Shown here piece after piece: positions 1 through 7,444 of a stretch of 13,527 nt of DNA. The stretch is from Bacteroidales bacterium (lineage in GTDB: Bacteria > Bacteroidota > Bacteroidia > Bacteroidales > UBA1402), in contig JALNXZ010000016.1 of the NCBI GenBank assembly GCA_023230125.1, positions 1 through 13,527 on the forward strand, in the 5' to 3' direction. The position numbers were made by a program, and so were the translations under genes. Each line of letters begins with the position of its first letter. The first letter of the stretch is position 1. The notes beneath the pieces are model-generated. The model made no database searches. It was not told where the DNA came from and saw nothing but the letters and a program-made list of their open reading frames with translations.

Positions 1-1501
1 GCCGTACGCTCCAGTCCGGTTGATTCCCGTTTACAAAATCATATAAATAGCCATATTGATTCAAAAAAACACGTACAAAGGAACCGGCTGTCTTTTCGGC
101 CTCAAAGTTATAGATGCCTGCCAATTGTTCTTTATCTGCGTTTATTGCCAGTTCTCTTCCAAAACAAAGGGCATTATACCACAATGCGTTGAATTCAACC
201 AAATATCCTGTTCTCGGGACCACAGGCTTTCCGTATTGCACAGAATTCATCCAGCTGACCGGTTTGTCTTTTCCGTTGGTGGACAGAAGTCCGTTATCGT
301 GAAGAAGAAGGTTTTCATGATGTTGGTTCCTGATATAATCAATAACCTCAAAAACTATTTTCCCGTATCTTTTGCAACAGAAATCAATTCCGTGATATTT
401 GGCGTATTCTTGAATGGACCAGATATACCATAGTAAAACATCCGGAGCATCTATTTCGGTGATATCGCAATCGATTGGCCGATGCTCCATATAATTGCAA
501 ATAGCTTTTTCCCCGGTTTCCATGATGGCATCGAAGAGATCGGGGTCTTTTGCTGCGATGGTGCAACCGGGAAGAGCAATGAATAAATCTCTCGCCCTGC
601 ATTTAAACCAGGGATACCCGGAGATGATGTAGCGTTGTCCGTCCCGTTTGTAGTACAATTGGTATGCTGAATTTTTCAGACAGTTTGTAAAACTGTTTCT
701 GGGGGTACGGGTGACTGCTTCTTTCTCAAACAAATGCTTCATGCTACGTGGAGAAAGTTGCGTCGTACCGACGGAAAAAATGATACTTTCCCCCTTTTTG
801 ATGGGTAATTCAAAGTAACCTGGAACAAACAGGTCTTCTTTGTATTCGTAGCCGCGTTCTTGTTCCTTAAGGTATTCGATGTCCCTGTACCAATCTGGTA
901 TATATACGAAATCGCTTTTATGGGACGTTTGCATGTGTAATACCGGATACCCCGGGTATAGGCACATCTTCACCCCATTTTCAATTAATTCGTAATTCTT
1001 GTTGATGGCATCGTTCTCATGACAAAGGGAAGATGCGTTTCGGAATGCCAGAAAAGGTTTGAAGCGCAGGCGAGTTGGTGAATGTGCTTCGAGTAGGGTG
1101 TATTTGATCAGCATTCTGTTTTCGAACGAAACAAATATCAGTTCACGCGAGAGTATGACGCCACCGACACGATAAGTCGTTGAAGGGATGGAGTCACATT
1201 CATATTCGCGGATATATTTATGACCTTTCGGACTATAATTGTCTCCCGGATATTTATGAAGCCCAAGGTTGAATGCTGCTCCATGCTGGATGACAGTTGC
1301 ATCGAGGGATGACATCATAACATGGTTTTCACCGTCAAGTTCCGGTAACGGGATAACAAACAGACCGTGGTATTTCCTGGTGTTGCAATCAACGATGGTA
1401 GAGTAACTATAGGCTCCCGATTTGTTTGTTCGAAGCATTTCTTTTGAAAGAGATTGCTCCAAATTGATCATGAGGGCTTTGTCAAATTTCAGGTAGCTCA
1501 T
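1..1501 (-). CDS. Glycogen debranching enzyme (amylo-alpha-1,6-glucosidase family), 3' part missing at window edge
   Basis: The minus strand is open from ATG at 1501 to the left edge without a stop: 500 codons, missing perhaps 140-150 residues of a family usually near 640-650. The protein should hydrolyse alpha-1,6 branch points of glycogen or maltodextrin in the cytoplasm. The N-terminal part (about residues 1-240) matches the GDE N-terminal sugar-binding domain, with SYSTIVDCNTRKYHGLFV near residue 32. The catalytic alpha/alpha barrel follows, with WFKCRARDLFIALPG (Asp305), DAPDVLLWYIW, SWMNS (Asn419) and PRTGYLVEFNALWYNAL (Glu436). The usual family motif TWMDA has Asp where this protein has Asn419, and GRD is ARD here; both look like features of a Bacteroidales subgroup. 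The start was chosen because the N-terminus aligns from MSYLKFDKA and the leader is A-rich. MarC lies 106 bases upstream on the same strand. Confidence 0.88.
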   Translation of the reverse strand, partial: MSYLKFDKALMINLEQSLSKEMLRTNKSGAYSYSTIVDCNTRKYHGLFVIPLPELDGENHVMMSSLDATVIQHGAAFNLGLHKYPGDNYSPKGHKYIREYECDSIPSTTYRVGGVILSRELIFVSFENRMLIKYTLLEAHSPTRLRFKPFLAFRNASSLCHENDAINKNYELIENGVKMCLYPGYPVLHMQTSHKSDFVYIPDWYRDIEYLKEQERGYEYKEDLFVPGYFELPIKKGESIIFSVGTTQLSPRSMKHLFEKEAVTRTPRNSFTNCLKNSAYQLYYKRDGQRYIISGYPWFKCRARDLFIALPGCTIAAKDPDLFDAIMETGEKAICNYMEHRPIDCDITEIDAPDVLLWYIWSIQEYAKYHGIDFCCKRYGKIVFEVIDYIRNQHHENLLLHDNGLLSTNGKDKPVSWMNSVQYGKPVVPRTGYLVEFNALWYNALCFGRELAINADKEQLAGIYNFEAEKTAGSFVRVFLNQYGYLYDFVNGNQPDWSVR

Positions 1502-1525
1502 GGTTAACTGTTTTTTTTAGTCTAA

Positions 1526-1557
1526 CGAAAGTAAGTAATCTAAATGAAAATATGAAA
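1526..1557 (-). promoter_or_regulatory. Possible promoter of the debranching enzyme gene
   Basis: On the minus strand TACTTTCG (1533-1526) matches the Bacteroidetes -7 box TAnnTTTG at all but one fixed base. A TTTC (1557-1554) lies 20 bases upstream as a possible -33 element. The box ends 24 bases before the ATG. The match is imperfect and the region is A/T-rich, so this is tentative. Confidence 0.3.
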
Positions 1558-1607
1558 CAATTTATTCATATTTTTTTGAACAATGTTTAAGTCTATGAAC
1601 AGTATGT

Positions 1608-2249
1608 TTATTGAGTCAAACCTGATTCCAGTAATTGTTTGATGGCTTCCGTATTTTTTGCTATGGACAACTGGTTTAAAAGAGGATCAAGGTTGCTGGT
1701 GAACAGCTTGATGGCTATGGCCAACAAGATGATTCCAAAGAATTTCCGCAGGATATACAGGGTTCCTTTACCCAGTAGCTTTTCAATTTTTTCAGTAGAT
1801 TTAAGAACGATGAAGACAACGACCATATTTAAGGCGATGGCTGTGACGATATTGATGATTTCATATTCAGCCCGTAAGGAAAGAAGCGTCGTGAAAGCTC
1901 CTGCTCCGGCAATCAACGGAAAAACCAGAGGAACGATATAGGAAGTTTCTGACGGACTTTCATCCCTGAAAATACGAACGTCAAAAGTCATTTCAGCCGC
2001 CAAAACGAAAATGACGATGGAACCGGCAACTGCAAATGATGAAACATTCACACCGTACAGATTCAATATTCCTTCCCCAGCAAAAAGAAAAGCTGTCAAA
2101 GTCAGAAAGGAGACTAAGCTTACTCTTTCTGCCTTGATTTCACCTTTGCGTTGTTTCAGGTCGATGATGATTGGAATTGACCCTGTGATGTCAATGATGG
2201 CAAATAAAACGACAAAAGCACTTAATATTTCCTTTAAGTCAAAACCCAT
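1608..2249 (-). CDS. MarC family (UPF0056) integral membrane protein
   Basis: A 213-residue, strongly hydrophobic protein with about six membrane segments, the usual size and layout of the MarC/UPF0056 family. The N-terminal motif FAIIDITGSIPIII (about residues 16-29) corresponds to the family's NPxGxxP-type first helix turn, and the central FPLIAGAGAFTTLL (about 110-123) matches the second conserved half. Members were once linked to multiple antibiotic resistance, but that role was not upheld. Some are annotated as possible amino-acid transporters, and the substrate is unknown. It is divergent from the cNMP-fold gene and precedes the debranching enzyme by 106 bases on the same strand; a functional link to glycogen is not evident. 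The start is the only ATG near the N-terminal helix and has a perfect -7 box just upstream. Confidence 0.9.
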   Translation of the reverse strand: MGFDLKEILSAFVVLFAIIDITGSIPIIIDLKQRKGEIKAERVSLVSFLTLTAFLFAGEGILNLYGVNVSSFAVAGSIVIFVLAAEMTFDVRIFRDESPSETSYIVPLVFPLIAGAGAFTTLLSLRAEYEIINIVTAIALNMVVVFIVLKSTEKIEKLLGKGTLYILRKFFGIILLAIAIKLFTSNLDPLLNQLSIAKNTEAIKQLLESGLTQ

Positions 2250-2261
2250 TTCTTTTTTTTA

Positions 2262-2269
2262 CAAATGTA
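2262..2269 (-). promoter_or_regulatory. Promoter -7 box for the marC-family gene
   Basis: TACATTTG on the minus strand is an exact match to the Bacteroidetes -7 consensus TAnnTTTG. Only 12 bases separate it from the ATG at 2249, so a transcript from this box would have a leader of only a few bases. No clear -33 TTTG lies 19-21 bases upstream. Confidence 0.5.
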
Positions 2270-2348
2270 AGGAGTTTGTCTATAAATTATGTAATTTCGC
2301 AATAATTATTTGACTTATTATTCTGGGTATTAAAAGATAAAAAAACAA

Positions 2349-2774
2349 ATGCCAATTTTTGAAATATTTACGCAATTACCTTTGTTTAAGGGCGTTGATA
2401 AGGATGAATTATTTTCCTTGATTCCAAAAATCAATCTGGACTTTGAAAATTATCAGCCTGGAGATGTCATTTTTGATCGACAGATGCATTCCCATGGACT
2501 GGTTTATTTGTTGAATGGCAAGGTTGAGGCCCATTTTATGAATGGGGAACGGAAAATATCCAGTCCGGATTTGTTGTCTTATACCGGTCTTTTTGGGTCA
2601 AACAGACATTATTCTATGGATGTGACAGCCGTGGAAAAAAGCAGTATTCTAAATATCGAAACAAAATCTTTACTGTTTCTTTTTCGTCATTGTCCGGTGT
2701 TTTTGATGAATTATCTGGATTTGCTCTCTAATACCATAGAGAAATTATCCATTGAAAGAGAAATTGAATTCTAG
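2349..2774 (+). CDS. Single-domain cyclic-nucleotide-binding-fold protein (Crp/Fnr sensor domain without HTH)
   Basis: A 141-residue protein that resembles the N-terminal beta-roll of Crp/Fnr regulators. It opens with LPLFKGVDKDELFSLIPKI (about 10-28), then the YQPGDVIFDR turn (35-44), the VYLLNGKVEAHF strands (52-63) and a final long helix (about 107-137) in the place of the Crp dimer helix. Full regulators of this family are about 220 residues and carry a C-terminal winged helix. Here the protein stops at the end of the dimer helix. Only 94 bases separate the stop from the next start, so no HTH is hidden in another frame. The segment where the phosphate-binding cassette should lie (about 80-95) has no Arg-Ala pair, so cAMP binding is doubtful. 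It may be a dimeric effector or partner protein, or a decayed regulator. The M3 peptidase gene follows directly. Confidence 0.75.
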   Translation: MPIFEIFTQLPLFKGVDKDELFSLIPKINLDFENYQPGDVIFDRQMHSHGLVYLLNGKVEAHFMNGERKISSPDLLSYTGLFGSNRHYSMDVTAVEKSSILNIETKSLLFLFRHCPVFLMNYLDLLSNTIEKLSIEREIEF

Positions 2775-2868
2775 AGATATGGTTTGTAAAAGTATGACAA
2801 ATATAAAAACGTTGAAAAAAGGTTGCATGCATCATCCCATTCGACCCCTGACTAAAAATGATTATCGG

Positions 2869-4959
2869 ATGAAATTTATAGGTTTATATATGATGACAAT
2901 TTTAATGTCCGGAATGAGCATGGAGGCTGCAAATCCTTTTTTCTCAAGTTATAAAACGCCTCATCAGACGTTTCCGTTTGATAAGATCAAGATTGAACAT
3001 TTTATGCCTGCCTTCGAAAAAGCATTTGCTTTGGAAGATGCGGAAATAAATAAGATCGCTGAAAATAAAGAGGCTCCTACTTTTGAAAACACCATTCTTG
3101 CCATGGAGCATTCGGGCAGTTTGCTTCATGATGTATCGGCTGTTTTCTATACGCTCAGTGGAAGCGAAAACAATGATGAGCTGATGGCTCTTAGTTCGAA
3201 GGTCGCTACCATGCAGACCGAGCATGCCAACAAGATCAGTCTGAATGAAGCCCTTTTTACGCGCATCAAGACCATTTATGATAACCGTGAGACTTATTCG
3301 TTGGCTCAAGACCAAAAAAAGCTGGTGGAAGATACTTACGAAAGTTTTATGTTGAGTGGTGCGGCACTTCAGGGTGCAGCACGTGAGAAATATCGTGAAT
3401 TGAGTGTCAAATTAAGCAGTCTCGAAGAGACTTTTTTCCAGAATTCACTCAAAGCTACCGATCAGTATGTGAAATATATCACAGATAAATCTTTGTTGAA
3501 AGGTCTCCCCGAAGATCTTTTGACTGCAGCCGGCGAAAAGGCAAAAGAAAAGGGAAAAGAAGGCTGGGCATTTGATTTGTCAGCACCAAGTTATTTTCCG
3601 TTTTTGAAATATGCAGAAAACCGCGCTTTACGTGAAGAACTTTACCGGGCTAAAAACACATTGGCCTCCTCTGGTGAGTTCAACAACTGCGAAATAGTGC
3701 GTGATATTGCCAATATAAGACGTCAGATAGCTTCCCTAATGGGAAAATCGACCTATGCTGATTTTGCTTTACGTCTCAGAATGGCTGAAAATCCTGAAGC
3801 TGTTTATGGATTGTTGGATAAGCTTGCTGATGCCTATATGCCGGTTGCCAAAACTGAAGTGGCAGCTGTACAGGGTTTTGCCATCGGTTTTGAAGGAAAA
3901 AAAATCACGTTGGAACCTTGGGATTGGTCCTATTATTCAGAAAAACTGAAAAGTATCCAGTTTGACATCAACGACGAAATGCTTCGTCCTTATTTCAAGT
4001 TGGAGAATGTGCAAAAGGGTGTATTCGGTTTGGCAACCAAATTGTATGGCATCACCTTCAAAAAGAACCCGAAAATTCCTACCTGGAACAAGGACGTGGA
4101 AGCCTGGGAAGTCTTTGACAAGGACGGAAGCTACCTTGCTGTGCTGTATACCGATTTCCATCCCCGTCAGGGAAAACGCGCCGGTGCATGGATGAGCGAC
4201 ATCAATGAACAATATCGTCTCAATGGAAAAGATCATCGTCCGCATATAGGCATCACGATGAATTTTACCAAGGCCACCGAATCCAAACCTTCTTTATTGA
4301 CATTTGATGAAGTGACCACTTTTTTGCATGAATTCGGACACTCTTTACATGGCATCTTTTCAGATGTCAATTATCGCAGTCAGGCAGGAACCAACGTCTA
4401 TAGGGATTTTGTGGAATTGCCTTCTCAAGTGATGGAAAATTGGGCCTATGAAAAAGAATTTCTTGATGGATTTGCCATCCATTATCAAACAAGCGAAAAA
4501 ATTCCTTACGAATTGGTTCAAAAAAATAAGGCGGCCGAGAATTTCAATATTGCCTATGCTTGTATGCGTCAGCTCAGTTTTGGATATCTCGATATGGGAT
4601 GGCATACCTTGACAATGGATTTCAATGGCGACCTGTTTGAATTTGAGCGCAAAAGCTGGACAAAATCCACTGTTTTGCCGCAGCCTAAAGATTGTCTGGT
4701 GAGTACCACCTTCAGCCATATTTTCTCAGGTGGCTATGCCGCCGGTTATTACAGCTATAAATGGGCTGAAGTTTTGGATGCAGATGCTTATGCATACTTG
4801 ACTCGCAATAAGATTTTTGATACCGAAGCTGCTGCTTCTTTTCGTGAGAACGTTCTTTCCAGGGGAGGAACGGAACCCCCCATGCAACTTTATAAACGTT
4901 TCAGAGGTCAGGAACCTGGCATTGACGCTTTGCTGAAAAGAAACGGAATTATTAAATAA
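2869..4959 (+). CDS. dcp: M3 family zinc metallopeptidase, peptidyl-dipeptidase Dcp type, secreted
   Basis: The gene encodes 696 residues from the ATG at 2869, close to E. coli Dcp (about 680). The zinc site is HEFGHSLHG (His487, Glu488, His491), with the third ligand Glu516 in FVELPSQVMENW. This is the M3 thermolysin-like site that removes dipeptides or cleaves short oligopeptides. The N-terminus MKFIGLYMMTILMSGMSMEA reads as a signal peptide, followed by NPFF and KIKIEHFMPAFEKA, the usual start of Dcp homologues. The product is therefore probably periplasmic. The frame is open back to 2752, which would add 39 residues and overlap the cNMP-fold gene. Those residues look nothing like the family and would bury the signal peptide, so the later ATG is preferred. 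The dCMP deaminase follows after 42 bases. Confidence 0.93.
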   Translation: MKFIGLYMMTILMSGMSMEAANPFFSSYKTPHQTFPFDKIKIEHFMPAFEKAFALEDAEINKIAENKEAPTFENTILAMEHSGSLLHDVSAVFYTLSGSENNDELMALSSKVATMQTEHANKISLNEALFTRIKTIYDNRETYSLAQDQKKLVEDTYESFMLSGAALQGAAREKYRELSVKLSSLEETFFQNSLKATDQYVKYITDKSLLKGLPEDLLTAAGEKAKEKGKEGWAFDLSAPSYFPFLKYAENRALREELYRAKNTLASSGEFNNCEIVRDIANIRRQIASLMGKSTYADFALRLRMAENPEAVYGLLDKLADAYMPVAKTEVAAVQGFAIGFEGKKITLEPWDWSYYSEKLKSIQFDINDEMLRPYFKLENVQKGVFGLATKLYGITFKKNPKIPTWNKDVEAWEVFDKDGSYLAVLYTDFHPRQGKRAGAWMSDINEQYRLNGKDHRPHIGITMNFTKATESKPSLLTFDEVTTFLHEFGHSLHGIFSDVNYRSQAGTNVYRDFVELPSQVMENWAYEKEFLDGFAIHYQTSEKIPYELVQKNKAAENFNIAYACMRQLSFGYLDMGWHTLTMDFNGDLFEFERKSWTKSTVLPQPKDCLVSTTFSHIFSGGYAAGYYSYKWAEVLDADAYAYLTRNKIFDTEAAASFRENVLSRGGTEPPMQLYKRFRGQEPGIDALLKRNGIIK

Positions 4960-5001
4960 AGATTAAGGTGTCTGACTTCGCAGAGTAATTTTAAGATATA
5001 G

Positions 5002-5442
5002 ATGATGAATACAATTTCTGAGAAACAAGCCAATCTGGACAAGCGTTATATGCGAATGGCTCAAATCTGGGCAGAAAATTCTTACTGCCTACGTAGGCAA
5101 GTAGGTGCGTTGTTGGTGAAGGACAAAATGATTATTTCAGATGGTTACAATGGTACCCCTTCCGGTTTTGAAAATATTTGTGAAGATGAATACAACAAGA
5201 CCAAGCCCTATGTGTTACACGCTGAGGCAAATGCCATTACTAAAGTTGCCAGATCAAACAATAGTAGTGAAGGTGCAACCCTTTATGTGACTGCTTCTCC
5301 ATGTATTGAGTGTGCCAAATTGATTATCCAAGCTGGCATTATCAGAGTAGTTTACGGCGAACTTTATCATTTGGAAGATGGATTGGATTTGCTTAGACGT
5401 GCTAAAATTAATACGGTTTTTTGCGATAAAAATAATTTATGA
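5002..5442 (+). CDS. dCMP deaminase family protein (cytidine/deoxycytidylate deaminase fold)
   Basis: A 146-residue zinc deaminase predicted to convert dCMP to dUMP for thymidylate synthesis in the cytoplasm. The zinc site is His73 in HAEAN, with Glu75 as proton shuttle, and Cys101 and Cys104 in PCIECAK. CLRRQVGALLV and DGYNGTPSG are the dCMP-deaminase-type nucleotide-binding segments seen in ComEB and T4 Cd-like proteins. The length is normal. Two consecutive ATG codons open the gene and either could be used. It overlaps the S41 protease gene by ATGA (5439-5442), which suggests translational coupling. The coupling of a nucleotide enzyme to a periplasmic protease is probably an operon convenience. 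Confidence 0.93.
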   Translation: MMNTISEKQANLDKRYMRMAQIWAENSYCLRRQVGALLVKDKMIISDGYNGTPSGFENICEDEYNKTKPYVLHAEANAITKVARSNNSSEGATLYVTASPCIECAKLIIQAGIIRVVYGELYHLEDGLDLLRRAKINTVFCDKNNL

Positions 5443-7073
5443 TGGAAGTGAATAATAAAGGGAAAGTCTGGATACCTGTTGCAATGGCGGGATGTATTGT
5501 AGTCGGACTTATTGTTGGTAATCTAATATCTCAACGTTCCCTGATTGGAAGTGGTAATGGCCTTTACATGAATAAGGTCAATGCCTTGATGTCTCTGATT
5601 GATGCAAAATATGTTGACAGTATCAACCAGAAGCAAATGGTTGAAGATTTGTTGCCTAAGATCCTTGGTGAACTGGATCCTCATTCAGTTTATATTTCTG
5701 CCGAAGATCGTGCAGCGGCCAATGAACAGATAGAAGGCAGTTTCAGCGGGATAGGCGTTCAATTCAACATTTATGATGACACGATCAGAGTTGTCTCTGT
5801 TATAAACGGAGGTCCGTCAGCAAAGGTGGGATTATTGGCCGGGGATAGAATCATCAAGATTAACGGAAAATCGTTTGTCGGGAAATCTATTACTTCAGAT
5901 ATGATCATGAAAATTTTACGTGGTGTAAAAGGCACAAAGGTAAAAGTCACTGTCCTGAGGTCTCACAAAAGAAAAATATATACCTACACCATCACCAGGG
6001 ATGATATTCCTTTATATAGCGTAGATGCCAAATATAAGATTGGTAATGATATCGGCTATATCAAGATTGGTAATTTTGGACGTCTGGCACATTCGGAATT
6101 TTTGCAGGCAATGGTCTACCTTCAGAAACATAAGTGTACCAAATTTATTGTAGACTTACGCGGAAATCCAGGTGGATTGATGGAACCGGCTTTGAATATT
6201 GCCAACGAATTTTTGCCTGCCAATCGTTTGATTTTGTACACTCAGGGTAAGGCTTATTCGAGAGAGGATGTCTATTCAACCGGTAAAGGCTCTTTCCAAA
6301 ATGTTCCTGTATCCATTTTGGTTGATGAATGGTCTGCCTCTTCCAGTGAAATTTTGGCTGGTGCCATTCAGGACAATGACCGTGGTTATGTAATTGGTCG
6401 CCGTTCTTTTGGAAAGGGGCTTGTTCAGAATGAAATTCCTTTTCGTGACGGGTCTGCTGTACGTCTCACCATAGCCAGATTTTATATTCCTTCAGGAAGA
6501 TGCCTTCAAAAACCTTATAAAGATGGAGAGGATAAAAATTATCAGATGGATATCGTCAACCGCTATATGAAAGGTGAATTTAATTCTAAAGATAACATTC
6601 CTGTAAACGATAGTCTGCGTTTTAAAACAGCAGGTGGTAGGGTCGTCTATGGTGGCGGTGGAATTATTCCTGACTTTTTCATTCCTTTGGATACGACAGG
6701 GATGACATCCTGGTACAACAAGGTAAGCAATGCCGGGCTAATTTACAGTTTTGCTTATTCCTATACAGATGTCCATAGAGATTCCATGAAAATCTATAAT
6801 ACACCAAATAAGTTATCTTTTTACCTTGATGATCAGAATTTGATTCCAAAATTTCTTGAATATGCAGAAAGCAAGAATTACAAAGGTCGGCTGGAATTTA
6901 TCGAGAAGTCTTTTCCGATTATTCTGACGCAAATCAAGGCGTATATTGCAAGGAATATATTGAATGAAGATGCTTTTTGGGAAATTTTGCAAGAGGAAGA
7001 CTTAACGCTGACAAAAGCGGTGGAAGTCATCACAAAATCGAATAATGCAACTGTGCTTGACGATCATTTCTAA
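5439..7073 (+). CDS. S41 family C-terminal processing protease (CtpA/Prc type) with PDZ domain
   Basis: A 544-residue serine protease. An N-terminal hydrophobic segment (about residues 10-29, WIPVAMAGCIVVGLIVG) serves as a signal anchor, placing the enzyme in the periplasm. A short helical region with LGELDPHSVYIS precedes a PDZ domain (about 95-165, with GSFSGIGVQF and AGDRIIKINGKS) that recognises substrate C-termini. The protease core has RGNPGG, the catalytic Ser301 in WSASSSEI and the general-base Lys326 in FGKGLVQ, 25 residues apart as in E. coli Prc. A C-terminal tail of about 120 residues (from about 425) carries no motif I recognise but is common in Bacteroidetes members. Likely jobs are trimming envelope proteins or lipoproteins. 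The gene ends 80 bases before the convergent DciA-like gene. Confidence 0.95.
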   Translation: MMEVNNKGKVWIPVAMAGCIVVGLIVGNLISQRSLIGSGNGLYMNKVNALMSLIDAKYVDSINQKQMVEDLLPKILGELDPHSVYISAEDRAAANEQIEGSFSGIGVQFNIYDDTIRVVSVINGGPSAKVGLLAGDRIIKINGKSFVGKSITSDMIMKILRGVKGTKVKVTVLRSHKRKIYTYTITRDDIPLYSVDAKYKIGNDIGYIKIGNFGRLAHSEFLQAMVYLQKHKCTKFIVDLRGNPGGLMEPALNIANEFLPANRLILYTQGKAYSREDVYSTGKGSFQNVPVSILVDEWSASSSEILAGAIQDNDRGYVIGRRSFGKGLVQNEIPFRDGSAVRLTIARFYIPSGRCLQKPYKDGEDKNYQMDIVNRYMKGEFNSKDNIPVNDSLRFKTAGGRVVYGGGGIIPDFFIPLDTTGMTSWYNKVSNAGLIYSFAYSYTDVHRDSMKIYNTPNKLSFYLDDQNLIPKFLEYAESKNYKGRLEFIEKSFPIILTQIKAYIARNILNEDAFWEILQEEDLTLTKAVEVITKSNNATVLDDHF

Positions 7074-7153
7074 AAGCCTTTATTGTTCTATTGCACTTCC
7101 GTCGTTAGGCGGCATAACCTCGGGTTCCTCTCTTCCGAATTTGTGAACGTCAA

Positions 7154-7444
7154 TCACCGAAAAACAATATCTTTGATTGTCTCATGTCCCACTTGTCTGT
7201 TGAGGTGCTCTATCAGACTTTGTCGCATCATCTGCAACTCGTTGCGAATCACAGCAGAATCAATCTTGACGTATAAAACGCATCTTTGGATATAGAGACT
7301 CTTGGTATGAGCCGCAATACCGGAACCGACAATCTCAGGATAAGCATTGATGAGCCTGGTCTCAAAAAGCTTTCCATCAATTTGCAGGCTTTTCAGTGCC
7401 TCATCGAGAATCTCGTGTATGCTTTGAGTGCTTCTTCTTCTCAT
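7154..7444 (-). CDS. DUF721 protein, DciA-like (putative replicative helicase loader)
   Basis: A 96-residue protein with the DUF721 core: an N-terminal SIHEILDEALKSLQ helix, then INAYPEIVGSGIAAHT (about 33-48), the LYIQRCVLYVKIDSAVIRNEL strands and helix, and a final HLNRQVGHETIKDIVFR. DciA proteins, where studied, interact with the replicative helicase DnaB and stand in for DnaC/DnaI loaders. This copy is little more than the core domain, shorter than proteobacterial DciA, as is usual in Bacteroidetes. Its ATG overlaps the recF stop (ATGA, 7441-7444), so it is co-transcribed and probably translationally coupled to recF. The same neighbour pair occurs in actinobacteria. Function is inferred from the family. 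Confidence 0.85.
   Translation of the reverse strand: MRRRSTQSIHEILDEALKSLQIDGKLFETRLINAYPEIVGSGIAAHTKSLYIQRCVLYVKIDSAVIRNELQMMRQSLIEHLNRQVGHETIKDIVFR

Noticed and set aside
56..433. Open frame of 125 residues on the plus strand at the left edge
   Set aside because: It lies antisense to the debranching enzyme, whose minus-strand frame is continuous and family-like; the plus-strand product has no recognisable features.
2752..2868. Longer start for the M3 peptidase overlapping the cNMP-fold gene
   Set aside because: The extra 39 residues resemble no family member and would place the signal peptide internally.
2775..2868. Frameshifted remnant of a Crp-type HTH domain
   Set aside because: Only 94 bases are available and none of the frames reads as a helix-turn-helix; a simple frameshift cannot explain the short protein.
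7074..7153. Bidirectional terminator between the S41 protease and the DciA-like gene
   Set aside because: Only four-base-pair hairpins were found (for example GTTA and TAAC at 7104-7118) and no T-run follows on either strand.
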